Assembly: GCA_945861785.1 (NCBI GenBank)
Contig: CAMAWD010000021.1
Coordinates: 1 to 64,000, forward strand
DNA from: Rhodoferax sp. OV413
GTDB taxonomy: Bacteria; Pseudomonadota; Gammaproteobacteria; Burkholderiales; Burkholderiaceae_C
Length of the DNA: 64,000 nt
Direction: 5' to 3'
Shown: one piece after another, positions 45,517-54,198 of the stretch
How the letters are laid out: every line of letters starts with the position of its first letter
Position numbering within the stretch: the stretch's first letter is position 1
Notes under the pieces: generated by a model
The model's database searches: none
Seen by the model: the letters and a program-made list of their open reading frames with translations, nothing else
What the model was told of the DNA's origin: nothing
Position numbers and translations under genes: made by a program

Positions 45517-46128
45517 TCATGCCGTTAGCGCGACCCCATATTCCAGCGCCGCATCCACCAAGGCATGCAACTGGTCTTGCGCGTACGTGGTGAACACGTA
45601 GATGTCGAACTGGTCAGGGCCAACACGGTGCAATAAGGCTGGCACATGGTGGTGGCCTGTCAACCGCGCCTGCGAAACCGGAAACGCAGCGTCCCGCAGG
45701 TCGATAGCAAACAACTTGGACAAGGTGTCGCGGCAGTTCCCGCCCGAGATGCGGATGCGGCAACGGGCGTGGCCCAGGTCAGTCACAGCACCGGTATCGA
45801 CACCCACATGGCGGCGCAACAAGGCGGTGTTGTCTGTAGTGGCGTGTTCGGCAACCAGCAGGAACTCCTCGGGGCCGGTACGCACCAGCAAGCCGCAGGC
45901 GGTCGGCAGTGTCAAGCCGCTGTGCATCGGTGGCTGCTCACCCAACAGCGCCCGCAGCGCCTGCTCCAGCCCCGGCACCCCCGAGATCCAGGTGCTGATC
46001 TGCGTGACGCCGGGCAAGGTTTCGGCGTGCAGGTGCACGCCCGTCTGGCCAGCGGCACCGGGTTGAACGCCGCTGGCAAATCCTTCGAACGGGCTGCGCA
46101 GCATGGCCAGGGAAGATGTCTCAGACAC
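45517..46128 (-). CDS. soxG: Sarcosine oxidase gamma subunit
   Basis: Smallest of the non-FAD subunits of heterotetrameric sarcosine oxidase (about 203 aa here). It shows VQPGAAGQTGVHLHAE, TWISGVPGLEQALRALLG, LRTGPEEFLLV-like VRTGPEEFLLVAEHA, DLGHARCRIRISGGNCRDTLSKLFAIDL and YDIYVF-like DQFDIYVFTTYAQDQLHALVDAALEYG. I used a GTG at 46128, which overlaps the end of soxA by 8 bp. A longer start at 46149 would lie further inside soxA. The gene is last in the soxBDAG unit. Confidence 0.85.
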   Translation of the reverse strand: MSETSSLAMLRSPFEGFASGVQPGAAGQTGVHLHAETLPGVTQISTWISGVPGLEQALRALLGEQPPMHSGLTLPTACGLLVRTGPEEFLLVAEHATTDNTALLRRHVGVDTGAVTDLGHARCRIRISGGNCRDTLSKLFAIDLRDAAFPVSQARLTGHHHVPALLHRVGPDQFDIYVFTTYAQDQLHALVDAALEYGVALTA

Positions 46129-49100
46129 GGTAGCGCACCCCTTCAGCATCCAGGAAACACGGGTCGACCACCCGCAGTCGGTATTGGCGACCGTGCACCG
46201 GCGATGCGGCGATCACCACCTGGCCGACGTGGCTCAGACCACCTTCGAGCAAGCCCAGGCCGATCGCCTTGCCCACCGACTTGCTGTGGGTGGTGGAGGT
46301 GATGTGGCCACGGCCATGGCCACGAATCGCATCGTCGGCAAAAAACAGGATCGCGCCATTGGAGGGATCACCGCCAGGGTCGATCGCCTCCAGCCCCACC
46401 AGTGTGGGCCGGTTGGGGTGCGCCAAGTGCTCGCTGCGGCGCAGCGCGTCGCCCCAGAACGGCTTGAGTTTGCTGGCCATCTTGCCCATGCCCATGTCGT
46501 CGAGTGTGGTGCGCCCGTCCATCTCGGAGCCCACCACATGGCCTTTTTCGATGCGCAGCGAACCCAACGCCTCCAGGCCATAGGGGCGCAGGTTCCAGGG
46601 CTTGCCCTGCTCCAGCAGGTGCTCCCAGATACACCGGCCGAAATGCGTGGGTGCGTAAACCTCGTAGGCAAGTTCACCCGAGAAGGTCAGCCGGATGATG
46701 CGTACCCGAATGCCGGCGAGTGTGCCGGTCAGGTCGGTATCGAGCAGGCCCATGTGCCCCAGCGCTTCGGTGCTGAAATCCACTTGCGGGAAGGCTGCCC
46801 TGAGCACATCGCGCGACTTCGGGCCGGCAATACTCATGGCGGCCCACTGGTCGGACACCGACGCCACCGTCACCCGCAGTTCCGGCCACACCACCTGGAG
46901 CAGAAATTCGAGGTGGCTCATCACCCGCGCGGCCTGGGCCGTGGTGGTGGTCATGAAGAATTCGGTTTCGCCCAGGCGGCTGGTGGTGCCGTCGTCCATC
47001 ACGATGCCGTCTTCGCGCAGCATGAAACCGTACCGCGCCTTGCCCACCGGCAGTTTCGCAAAACCGTTGACGTAGACCCGGTTCAGGAATTCGGCGGCAT
47101 CCGGGCCCTGCACGTCGATCTTGCCCAGGGTGGACACGTCGGCCATGCCGACCTGTTCGCGCACAAAATCCATCTCGGCCTTGTAGGCCTGCGACAGGTT
47201 GGCGCCCGCGCCCCGATACCAAAGCGGGCGCTTCCACGCACCCGCCTCCATCATCGCGCCGCCATGGGCCTCGTGCCATTCATGCATCGCGGTGCGCCGC
47301 ACTGCCGCCAGATGCCCTCCCACACTGCGCCCGGCGAGTGTGCCGATGGTGACCGGCGCATACGGCGGGCGGAAGGTGGTGGTGCCAACGGCGTCTACCG
47401 CCATGCCACGTCTGGACGCCATGATCGACAGTGCGTTGAGATTGGACGTCTTGCCCTGGTCGGTGCCCATGCCCAGTGTGGTGTAGCGCTTGAGATGCTC
47501 CACCGACTGGTAACCCTCCAAGTGGGCCAGGGCGATATCGTCCACCGCCACGTCGCTCTGGAAGTCGACAAAGGCCTTGTCGCGCGGCTTGCCAGCCACG
47601 ATGGGGCCAACCACCGCGAACCGCAGATCGGCATCCGGCCCGGTCGGTGCCGTCGGGCAGATGCCAGACACTGCGCCACCGCACACCTGCACCGCCTGGG
47701 TGGCAGCGTCCCATGCGCCTTGCAAGGCCGCAGCCATGGTCTGAGCGCCCACCATGGCACCGGCACCAAAATGCGCGCGGTCGAATCCACCCGGAACGAA
47801 ACCGGCAATGTCGCTCCGGTAGACCGGTTTGATGCCACGGTGTGATGTCAGGTGCACGGTGGGCGTCCAGCCGCCGGACATGGCCAGCAGGTCGACCTGC
47901 AAGCGCCGCACCGGCCCGCTGACCCGGCCCTGCGCCAGGTCGAACGGCGCCACAAGGCAGGAGGACACGCGGTGCCCGCCGCTCGCGTGCACGACCGTGG
48001 TCGCCCCCAGCACCTGCACGCCGGCCGCTTTCGCCAGCGCCAACACCTGAGCGCCAGCCTGTGGCCGCAGGTCGGCCAATGTCACCTGTGCGCCGGCCCG
48101 GGCCAATGCAACAGCGTCGAGGTAGGCGGCATCGTTGTTGACGGCGAACACGGCGCGGCGCCCCGGCACCACCGCATAACGGTTGACGTACGCGCCCACT
48201 GCACCGGACAACATCACACCAGGGCGGTCATTGCCGGAAAACACCAACGGCCGCTCGATCGCGCCACAGGCCATCAACACCGCCCGGGCGCGCACGATGT
48301 GCAGGCGTTGGCGCGGCACACCGTGCACCGTATCGGGGGTGCCAGGCGCGGCAAGCTGGGCCACACCCACGGTGTTGCCGTCGTACAGGCCGAAGGCGGT
48401 GGCGCGCGCCAGCATGCGCACGCGCCCGGTTGCCGCGAGCTCGGCGAGCGTCTGCGCCAGCCACACTGCCTGCGGGCTGTCGACCGGGTGGTTCAGCAGC
48501 GAGCCACCGAACTCGACATCCTGCTCGACCAGCGTGACATCCACCCCGCTGCGGGCGGCTGCAAGGGCCGCGGTGAGACCCGCAGGGCCGGAGCCGACGA
48601 CGAGCAGGTCCGCGAACACATGGTGCCAGTCGTAACGGTCCGGATCGGGCTGCTGCGATGCAACACCCAGACCGGCAGCCTTGCGGATGAAGTGTTCATA
48701 GAACATCCAGGCCTTGCGCGTCGGGCCCATGAAGGTCTTGTAATAGAACCCGGCCACAAACACCGGCGACAGCAGCGAATTGATCGCCATCACATCGAAA
48801 CCCACCGAGGGCCAGGCGTTTTGCGTGCGCACCTCCAAGCCGCCATGGGCCTCGATCACCGTCGCGGCAATGTTCGGCTCCTGGCGGTTGCCGCTTCCCA
48901 TGGTCAGCAGCGCGTTGGGCTCTTCGATGCCGGCGGCCATGATGCCGCGTGGGCGGTGGTATTTGAACGAGCGCGCCACCAGGTGCGTGCCGTGGGACAG
49001 CAGCACGGACGCGACGGTATCGCCGGCAAGTCCGCTGACGGGCTGGCCGTTGAACATGAAATGCACGGGCTGGTCGCGGCGGACGCGCCCCCCCTGCGCC

Positions 49101-49132
49101 AGGCGGAATGCACCGGGTGAAGTCAAGCTCAC
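46121..49132 (-). CDS. soxA: Sarcosine oxidase alpha subunit
   Basis: Large subunit (1003 aa) of the complex that oxidises sarcosine to glycine, formaldehyde or 5,10-methylene-THF, and peroxide. The N-terminus is a ferredoxin-like domain without Cys ligands (HFMFNGQPVSGLAGDTVASVLLSHG). Next come a dinucleotide-binding fold (LLVVGSGPAGLTAALAAARSGVDVTLVEQD), which binds NAD or FAD non-covalently, and the C-terminal GcvT-type THF-binding domain (FLNRVYVNGFAKLPVGKARYGFMLREDGIVMDDG...). The GTG start has GGAGG seven bases upstream. Position in the order B-D-A-G is the standard one. Confidence 0.93.
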   Translation of the reverse strand: MSLTSPGAFRLAQGGRVRRDQPVHFMFNGQPVSGLAGDTVASVLLSHGTHLVARSFKYHRPRGIMAAGIEEPNALLTMGSGNRQEPNIAATVIEAHGGLEVRTQNAWPSVGFDVMAINSLLSPVFVAGFYYKTFMGPTRKAWMFYEHFIRKAAGLGVASQQPDPDRYDWHHVFADLLVVGSGPAGLTAALAAARSGVDVTLVEQDVEFGGSLLNHPVDSPQAVWLAQTLAELAATGRVRMLARATAFGLYDGNTVGVAQLAAPGTPDTVHGVPRQRLHIVRARAVLMACGAIERPLVFSGNDRPGVMLSGAVGAYVNRYAVVPGRRAVFAVNNDAAYLDAVALARAGAQVTLADLRPQAGAQVLALAKAAGVQVLGATTVVHASGGHRVSSCLVAPFDLAQGRVSGPVRRLQVDLLAMSGGWTPTVHLTSHRGIKPVYRSDIAGFVPGGFDRAHFGAGAMVGAQTMAAALQGAWDAATQAVQVCGGAVSGICPTAPTGPDADLRFAVVGPIVAGKPRDKAFVDFQSDVAVDDIALAHLEGYQSVEHLKRYTTLGMGTDQGKTSNLNALSIMASRRGMAVDAVGTTTFRPPYAPVTIGTLAGRSVGGHLAAVRRTAMHEWHEAHGGAMMEAGAWKRPLWYRGAGANLSQAYKAEMDFVREQVGMADVSTLGKIDVQGPDAAEFLNRVYVNGFAKLPVGKARYGFMLREDGIVMDDGTTSRLGETEFFMTTTTAQAARVMSHLEFLLQVVWPELRVTVASVSDQWAAMSIAGPKSRDVLRAAFPQVDFSTEALGHMGLLDTDLTGTLAGIRVRIIRLTFSGELAYEVYAPTHFGRCIWEHLLEQGKPWNLRPYGLEALGSLRIEKGHVVGSEMDGRTTLDDMGMGKMASKLKPFWGDALRRSEHLAHPNRPTLVGLEAIDPGGDPSNGAILFFADDAIRGHGRGHITSTTHSKSVGKAIGLGLLEGGLSHVGQVVIAASPVHGRQYRLRVVDPCFLDAEGVRYRV

Positions 49133-49193
49133 TGGTGTACCTCCGTGCTGCGCACTGCGGTGCGAGCTTGCTTGGGGCGGCCCGGCGCGGCGC

Positions 49194-49463
49194 TCATGCC
49201 GTTGGCCTTTCACGCGCTGGCATCACGGCCAGGATGTCGTGCGTCACCGTGTTGCGCCGCACCGCCAGCCAGCGCCGGCAGGCCAGTGTGTGTTGCCAGA
49301 ACTCGACATGCTCGCCCTTCGGGTTGTTGCGCATGAAGACCGCCTCGACCCATCCATCGTGGTGTTCGGCGCCCAGCGGCGGGTAGGTCTTGGTGGCGTC
49401 GCCGAAATAGCTGAACTCTTCGTGGTCGCGTTCACCGCAGTAGGGGCAATGGATTCTGAGCAT
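49194..49463 (-). CDS. soxD: Sarcosine oxidase delta subunit
   Basis: Small zinc-binding subunit (89 aa). It has CPYCGERDHEEF at the N-terminus (two Cys ligands) and WQHTLACRRWLAVRRNTVTHDI, where His and Cys complete the zinc site. It is required for assembly of the heterotetramer. Its start is 9 bp downstream of the soxB stop, and soxA follows closely, so translation is likely coupled. Confidence 0.92.
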   Translation of the reverse strand: MLRIHCPYCGERDHEEFSYFGDATKTYPPLGAEHHDGWVEAVFMRNNPKGEHVEFWQHTLACRRWLAVRRNTVTHDILAVMPARERPTA

Positions 49464-49472
49464 GCTGGGGCC

Positions 49473-50732
49473 TTACTGCAGGTGGTTGTAAGGGCCATAA
49501 CCGGCCTCGTCGATGGAACGGCCCTTGGCGAAACGGTCCATCGTGAACCCGGCGCTGTACGCGTGGGGCGTGTCGTTGGCAATCGTGTGCGCAAAACACC
49601 AGCCCGAAGCGGGTGTCGCCTTGAAGCCGCCGTAACACCAGCCTCCGTTGAGGTAGAAACCAGGCACCGGTGTCGTGGTGATGATCGGGCTGCCATCGGG
49701 GGTCATGTCCATGATGCCGCCCCAGTGGCGCAGCAGGCGCAGCCGCGCCGCGAATGGCATCAGGCTCACCAGCCCCTGGGTGGTCTCGGCGATGTTGGGC
49801 AGGTTGCCGCGCTGGGCGTAGCTGTTGTAGCGGTCGATGTGGCCACCAAACACAAGCCCGCCCTTGTCCGACTGGGACACATAGAAATACGTCGCCGACC
49901 AGACCACCACGTGGTGCACCACCGGCTTGACGGACTCGGTGACAAAGGCCTGCAGCACATGGCTTTCGATCGGCAGGCGCAGGCCGGCTTTTTGCGCCAG
50001 CACCGAGGTGTGGCCGGCCACCGCCGCCGCGACTTTACCGGCATGTATGTCGCCACGGCTGGTCTTGACACCCACAACCCGCTCACCCGACCACAGGTAG
50101 TCGAGCACTTCGCAGTTCTGGATGATGTCCACACCCAACTGGTCGGCGGCGCGGGCATACCCCCAGGCCACGGCGTCGTGCCGCGCGGTGCCGGCGTCGG
50201 GCTGCATCATGCCGCCATAGATGAAGAAGCGCGCTTTGTCGGAGTAGTCGAGGTAGGGCACCTCTTTCATCATCTCATCGCGGCTCAGGATGTTGGCACG
50301 GATGCCATTGAGCCGCATGATGTTGGCGCGGCGCACCAGGCTGTCCAGCGAGGCCTGGGAGCAGGCCGCAAACACGTAGCCACGCGGCGAGAACATCACG
50401 TTGTAGTTGAGGTCTTCCGAAAGGTCGCGCCACAGCGACATCGAGTGCTCGTAGAACGCCGTGTTGTCCTGCATCATGTAGTTGGAGCGCACGATGGTGG
50501 TGTTGCGCCCCACGTTGCCGGAACCGATGTAGCCTTTTTCCAGGATGGCAATGTTGCGCACCCCATGGTTCTTGGCGAGGTAATAGGCGGTGGCCAGGCC
50601 GTGCCCGCCGCCGCCGATGATGACGACGTCGTAGGTCTTCTTGGGTTCGGGGTCGCGCCAGGCACGCTCCCAGCCCTTGTGGCCGCCCATCGCGTGTTTG
50701 AGCAGCGCCCAGATGGAATAACGCTCGGCCAT
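49473..50732 (-). CDS. soxB: Sarcosine oxidase beta subunit
   Basis: The flavoprotein subunit (419 aa) that oxidises sarcosine. An FAD-binding loop TYDVVIIGGGGHGLATAYYLA follows a ~35-residue leader (MAERYSIWALLKHAMGGHKGWERAWRDPEPK) typical of heterotetrameric SoxB. The His that anchors FMN covalently is expected near DAGTARHDAVAWGYARAA (about 173). C-terminal features are GGIMDMTPDGSPI and NGGWCYGGFKATPASG. It is the first gene of the unit. The 244-bp upstream gap (50733-50976) should hold the promoter, but I recognise no site there. Confidence 0.94.
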   Translation of the reverse strand: MAERYSIWALLKHAMGGHKGWERAWRDPEPKKTYDVVIIGGGGHGLATAYYLAKNHGVRNIAILEKGYIGSGNVGRNTTIVRSNYMMQDNTAFYEHSMSLWRDLSEDLNYNVMFSPRGYVFAACSQASLDSLVRRANIMRLNGIRANILSRDEMMKEVPYLDYSDKARFFIYGGMMQPDAGTARHDAVAWGYARAADQLGVDIIQNCEVLDYLWSGERVVGVKTSRGDIHAGKVAAAVAGHTSVLAQKAGLRLPIESHVLQAFVTESVKPVVHHVVVWSATYFYVSQSDKGGLVFGGHIDRYNSYAQRGNLPNIAETTQGLVSLMPFAARLRLLRHWGGIMDMTPDGSPIITTTPVPGFYLNGGWCYGGFKATPASGWCFAHTIANDTPHAYSAGFTMDRFAKGRSIDEAGYGPYNHLQ

Positions 50733-50976
50733 GGGTTAGCTCCCGCCTTTCCTGGTTTCAGTTTCAATAGGCAAGCCCACTGCAGGGCAGAACAGATTCC
50801 GAGCGCCCATAGAGACGCTCCGGATGGCACCCCAGGCTTGACCGCTTCTGCCGGCAGGCAAACCAGACTCTTTCGCAACGCACTGCCCGCGCTTTCGAGA
50901 AAAGCGACTTGTGGCAGTCCCCAAGCCCCCCACACCAGGACCAATACTGTGGTTCATGTCGGAGAAACCGATGCGC

Positions 50977-51366
50977 TCATGTTCCATACAGCTCGATGTC
51001 ATGCATCGGGTAGTGTTTGCGGTTGTGTGTCCATAGCGGGCATCGGTGGGTACGTGCGGTCGCGGCCAGCAGATAGTCTTCCAGTGAGATGCCTTGAAAG
51101 GCTTTGGCATATTGGTTGGCGTAAAGACCCGCAAGGCGACCGGTATGGATGTCCAGATCAACGCGTTGGCACAGGTCGAACAGCGCTTCCACATCTTTGT
51201 GCTCGCGCTTGAAGGCCCCGGCATACACCTCGGCGACAACGACAGGGCAGACCAGGAACCGGGTCTGGGCTTCCAGCAATACGAGAAAACGCTCTACAAC
51301 CGACGGCACTTTTTTGAGCAGGTCGATGACGATGTTGGTGTCGAGCACCAAACGCTCGGGCGTCAT
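50977..51366 (-). CDS. vapC: VapC-family PIN-domain toxin
   Basis: A 129-aa PIN-domain ribonuclease. Acidic catalytic residues are Asp9 in LVLDTNIVIDLL, Glu46 in VVVAEVYAG, and Asp97 in SLEDYLLAATA, and the fourth is in CPLWTHNRKHYPM. Its start overlaps the vapB stop by 4 bp (ATGA), the usual arrangement. It sits between soxB and the dehydrogenase gene, so it interrupts the methylamine block. The likely target is a tRNA or rRNA, as for other VapC proteins, but that is inference. Confidence 0.92.
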   Translation of the reverse strand: MTPERLVLDTNIVIDLLKKVPSVVERFLVLLEAQTRFLVCPVVVAEVYAGAFKREHKDVEALFDLCQRVDLDIHTGRLAGLYANQYAKAFQGISLEDYLLAATARTHRCPLWTHNRKHYPMHDIELYGT

Positions 51367-51614
51367 CTGTCTATGTGCAACATGCGACTCTTGCTGCGCA
51401 TGCCGCGTACATAGGCTTCAGAATCGACACCCGAAAAGCTGTCGAGCGGTTTGAGCCGCTCGAAGTAGGCGCGTGCATCGCCCACCGGGTCTTTCTGGAG
51501 GTCCTTTTCCAGCGTGCGGCGAATCAATTCCGAAATGCTGACACCGATGCCGCGCGAGCGGATTTTCAGGCCTTCATACAGGGCATCATGCAGATAGATT
51601 TGGGTGCGGTGCAT
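51363..51614 (-). CDS. vapB: VapB-type ribbon-helix-helix antitoxin
   Basis: An 83-aa antitoxin. The N-terminus MHRTQIYLHDALYEGLKIRSRGIGVSISELIRRTLEK is a CopG/RHH DNA-binding fold, and the tail (FERLKPLDSFSGVDSEAYVRGMR) should wrap around the toxin. The gene order antitoxin-toxin and the 4-bp overlap are standard. The AT-rich region upstream holds a palindrome, consistent with self-repression. Confidence 0.9.
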   Translation of the reverse strand: MHRTQIYLHDALYEGLKIRSRGIGVSISELIRRTLEKDLQKDPVGDARAYFERLKPLDSFSGVDSEAYVRGMRSKSRMLHIDR

Positions 51615-51634
51615 GCTTGTGTTCGTACTTAATA

Positions 51635-51652
51635 ATGTATAAAACTATACAT
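51635..51652. promoter_or_regulatory. Operator palindrome of vapBC
   Basis: ATGTATA-aaac-TATACAT is a perfect inverted repeat with 7-bp arms, 20 bp upstream of the vapB start in an AT-rich patch. Ribbon-helix-helix antitoxins bind such sites, so autoregulation is likely. The AT-richness itself stands out against the GC-rich flanks. Confidence 0.65.
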
Positions 51653-51719
51653 CATATTTCGATACGAGGGCATGGAATGCCAACATCGCCGGCACACATT
51701 CCGCGCATCGGGCGGGCAG

Positions 51720-54149
51720 CTACATCCTCATGCGTTTGGCGTCCGGATCGAACGGCGGATCCATCTGCAGCCGGGCCGGCCGGCGTTCACCCAGGATTTC
51801 GATTTCCAGAGCCATGCCAGGCCTGACCAGTTCGGTCGGGATGTAACCCTGCGCCAGCGACTGGTCGACATAGTGGCCGAAACCACCCGAGGTAACCCAG
51901 CCGACCACCTTGCCGTCGACCCAGATCGGCTCGTCGCCCATCACGTCGGAGTCGGTCGCGTCGACCACCATGAAGACGCGCGTGCGTTTCGGGCCTTCGG
52001 TCTTCTCTTTGACCGCCGCCGCCTTGCCGATGAAATCGGGCTTGTCGAGCTTGATGAAGCGGTCCAGGCCGGCCTCGAAGGGGCCGTAGATCGGGCGGAA
52101 CTCGCGGTACCAGGTGCCGAAGTTCTTCTCCAGGCGCATGCACAACAAGGCGCGCATGCCAAAGTTGCGGATGCCCAGATCGGCACCGGCCGCCATGATG
52201 CTCTGGTACAGGCGCAGTTGGTATTCCGGTGCGACCCAGATCTCATAACCCAGATCGCCGGTGTAGGTGACGCGGTTGACCTTGGCGCGCACGGTGGCGA
52301 CTTCCATCTCACGGTAGTCCATGAACTTGAACGCCTCGCCCGACACATCGTCATCGGTCAGGCGCTGGAGCAGATCGCGCGCCTTGGGGCCGGCGATCGA
52401 CAGGCCGATCAATTTCATGCCATAGGGCTCGACGTGGACCGAGCCGTCCTTGGGCAGTTGCTGCTCGAACCAGCGCATGTGGTAGACCTGCGCCTGGCTG
52501 GAGCCCCACATCATGAAGCGGTTGTCGGCGGCCTTGGCGATGGTGAAGTCGCCGATGACCTTGCCCTGGTGGTTGAGCATGGGCGTGAGCATCAGGCGGC
52601 CCTGTTTGGGCATGGTGTTGGTCATCACCTTGAGCAGGAACTGCTCGGCGCCCGGGCCGGTGATCTCGTACTTGGCGAAGTTCGCGATCTCGGTCACGCC
52701 CACTGCGTTGCGCACAGCCAGGCACTCGGCCTTGATCGGGGCGAAATCGTTGGACCGGTGGAAGGACACGATGTCCTGCGCTTTCTCGCCTTTGGGGGCG
52801 AACCACAATGGTGTCTCCATGCCCCAGGAGTCGCCCATCACCGCGCCTTGCGCCAGGAAGGTGTCGTACAGCGGGGTGGTCTGCAAGGGGCGGCCTGCTG
52901 GCAACTCCTCATTCGGGAAACGGATGCTGAAGCGCCGCGAGTAGTTCTCGCGCACCTTGGCATTGGTGTAGGTACGGGTGGCCCAGTCACCATAACGCGC
53001 AACATCCATGCCCCAGATGTCAAAACCCGGGTCGCCATCGACCATCCAGTTGGACAGCGCCAGGCCCACACCGCCGCCCTGGCTGAAGCCGGCCATGACG
53101 CCGCAGGCAGACCAGAAGTTGGTGCGCCCCTGCACCGGGCCGACCAGCGGGTTGCCGTCGGGTGCGAAGGTGAACGGGCCGTTGATGATGCGTTTGATGC
53201 CCACGTTTTCCAGCTTTGGAAAATGCCGGAATGCGACCTCGAGCGACGGTGCGATGCGGTCGATGTCGGGCTGGAGCAATTCCTGGCCAAAACTCCACGG
53301 CGTCTCTTTTGGCGACCAGGGCACGCAGGCTTTCTCGTAAGCGCCCAGCACGATGCCCTTGCCTTCCTGGCGCAGGTAACACTCGGCGCCGAAGTCGATC
53401 ACGTGTCCGATCTCCTTGCCGAACTGCTGGTTGTAGGCCACGACCTCCGGGATCTCCTCGGTGACCAGGTACATGTGCTCCATGGCCAGCACCGGCAACT
53501 CGACGCCCACCATGCGGCCGACCTCACGCGCCCACAAACCACCGGCGTTGACGACATGTTCGCATTCGACCACGCCCTTGTTGGTGATCACGCGCCAGGT
53601 GCCGTCCGGCTTTTGCGCGAGGCTTTCCACCTTGGTCTGCACTTCGATGGTGGCACCACCGATGCGGGCCGCCTTGGCGTAGGCATAGGTGGTGCCGGAC
53701 GGGTCGAGGTGGCCTTCGTTCGGATCGAGCAGCGCACCGACGAAATGGCGGTCGTCAATCAGCGGAAAGTAATTCTTGGCCTCTTGCACCGAGATGATCT
53801 GGGTGTCCATGCCCAGGTAGCGCCCTTTGGCCACCGTGGTCTTGAGGAACTCCATGCGTTCAGGTGTGTCGGCCAGCATGATGCCGGCGGACAGGTGCAG
53901 GCCGCAGGACTGGCCGGAGATCTCTTCGAGCTCCTTGTACAGATTGACGGTGTAGCTCTGCAGCATCGCCACATTCGGGTCGCCATTGAGCGTATGGAAA
54001 CCGCCTGCAGCGTGCCAGGTGGAGCCCGACGTGAGCTGGTCACGTTCGAGCAGCATCACATCCTTCCAGCCTTTTTTGGTCAGGTGGTAGAGCACCGAGC
54101 ATCCCACCACCCCACCACCAATCACCACCACCTGTGCTGTCGTCTTCAC
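51720..54149 (-). CDS. GcvT-family FAD-dependent dimethylglycine/sarcosine dehydrogenase
   Basis: An 809-aa enzyme with a FAD amine-oxidase domain at 1 to about 370 (VVVIGGGVVGCSVLYHLTKKGW, GSTWHAAGGFHTLNGDPN) and a GcvT folate-binding domain plus C-terminal domain (YEITGPGAEQFLLKVMTN, WGSSQAQVYHMRWFEQQLP, GLSIAGPKARDLLQ, GDLGYEIWVAPEYQ, RPIYGPFEAGLDRFI). It should demethylate dimethylglycine or sarcosine and pass the C1 unit to THF. The GTG start has GAAGGAAC upstream. It lies 49 bp downstream of the mttB-family gene and is probably in the same transcript. Confidence 0.87.
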   Translation of the reverse strand: MKTTAQVVVIGGGVVGCSVLYHLTKKGWKDVMLLERDQLTSGSTWHAAGGFHTLNGDPNVAMLQSYTVNLYKELEEISGQSCGLHLSAGIMLADTPERMEFLKTTVAKGRYLGMDTQIISVQEAKNYFPLIDDRHFVGALLDPNEGHLDPSGTTYAYAKAARIGGATIEVQTKVESLAQKPDGTWRVITNKGVVECEHVVNAGGLWAREVGRMVGVELPVLAMEHMYLVTEEIPEVVAYNQQFGKEIGHVIDFGAECYLRQEGKGIVLGAYEKACVPWSPKETPWSFGQELLQPDIDRIAPSLEVAFRHFPKLENVGIKRIINGPFTFAPDGNPLVGPVQGRTNFWSACGVMAGFSQGGGVGLALSNWMVDGDPGFDIWGMDVARYGDWATRTYTNAKVRENYSRRFSIRFPNEELPAGRPLQTTPLYDTFLAQGAVMGDSWGMETPLWFAPKGEKAQDIVSFHRSNDFAPIKAECLAVRNAVGVTEIANFAKYEITGPGAEQFLLKVMTNTMPKQGRLMLTPMLNHQGKVIGDFTIAKAADNRFMMWGSSQAQVYHMRWFEQQLPKDGSVHVEPYGMKLIGLSIAGPKARDLLQRLTDDDVSGEAFKFMDYREMEVATVRAKVNRVTYTGDLGYEIWVAPEYQLRLYQSIMAAGADLGIRNFGMRALLCMRLEKNFGTWYREFRPIYGPFEAGLDRFIKLDKPDFIGKAAAVKEKTEGPKRTRVFMVVDATDSDVMGDEPIWVDGKVVGWVTSGGFGHYVDQSLAQGYIPTELVRPGMALEIEILGERRPARLQMDPPFDPDAKRMRM

Positions 54150-54198
54150 GCTGTTGTTCCTTCAATAGGTCTTGGTTCGAGTCGATTGTCTGACAAGT

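Noticed and set aside
46103-47845. A long plus-strand frame opposite soxA
   Set aside because: Shadow frame. soxA has clear domains and operon context.
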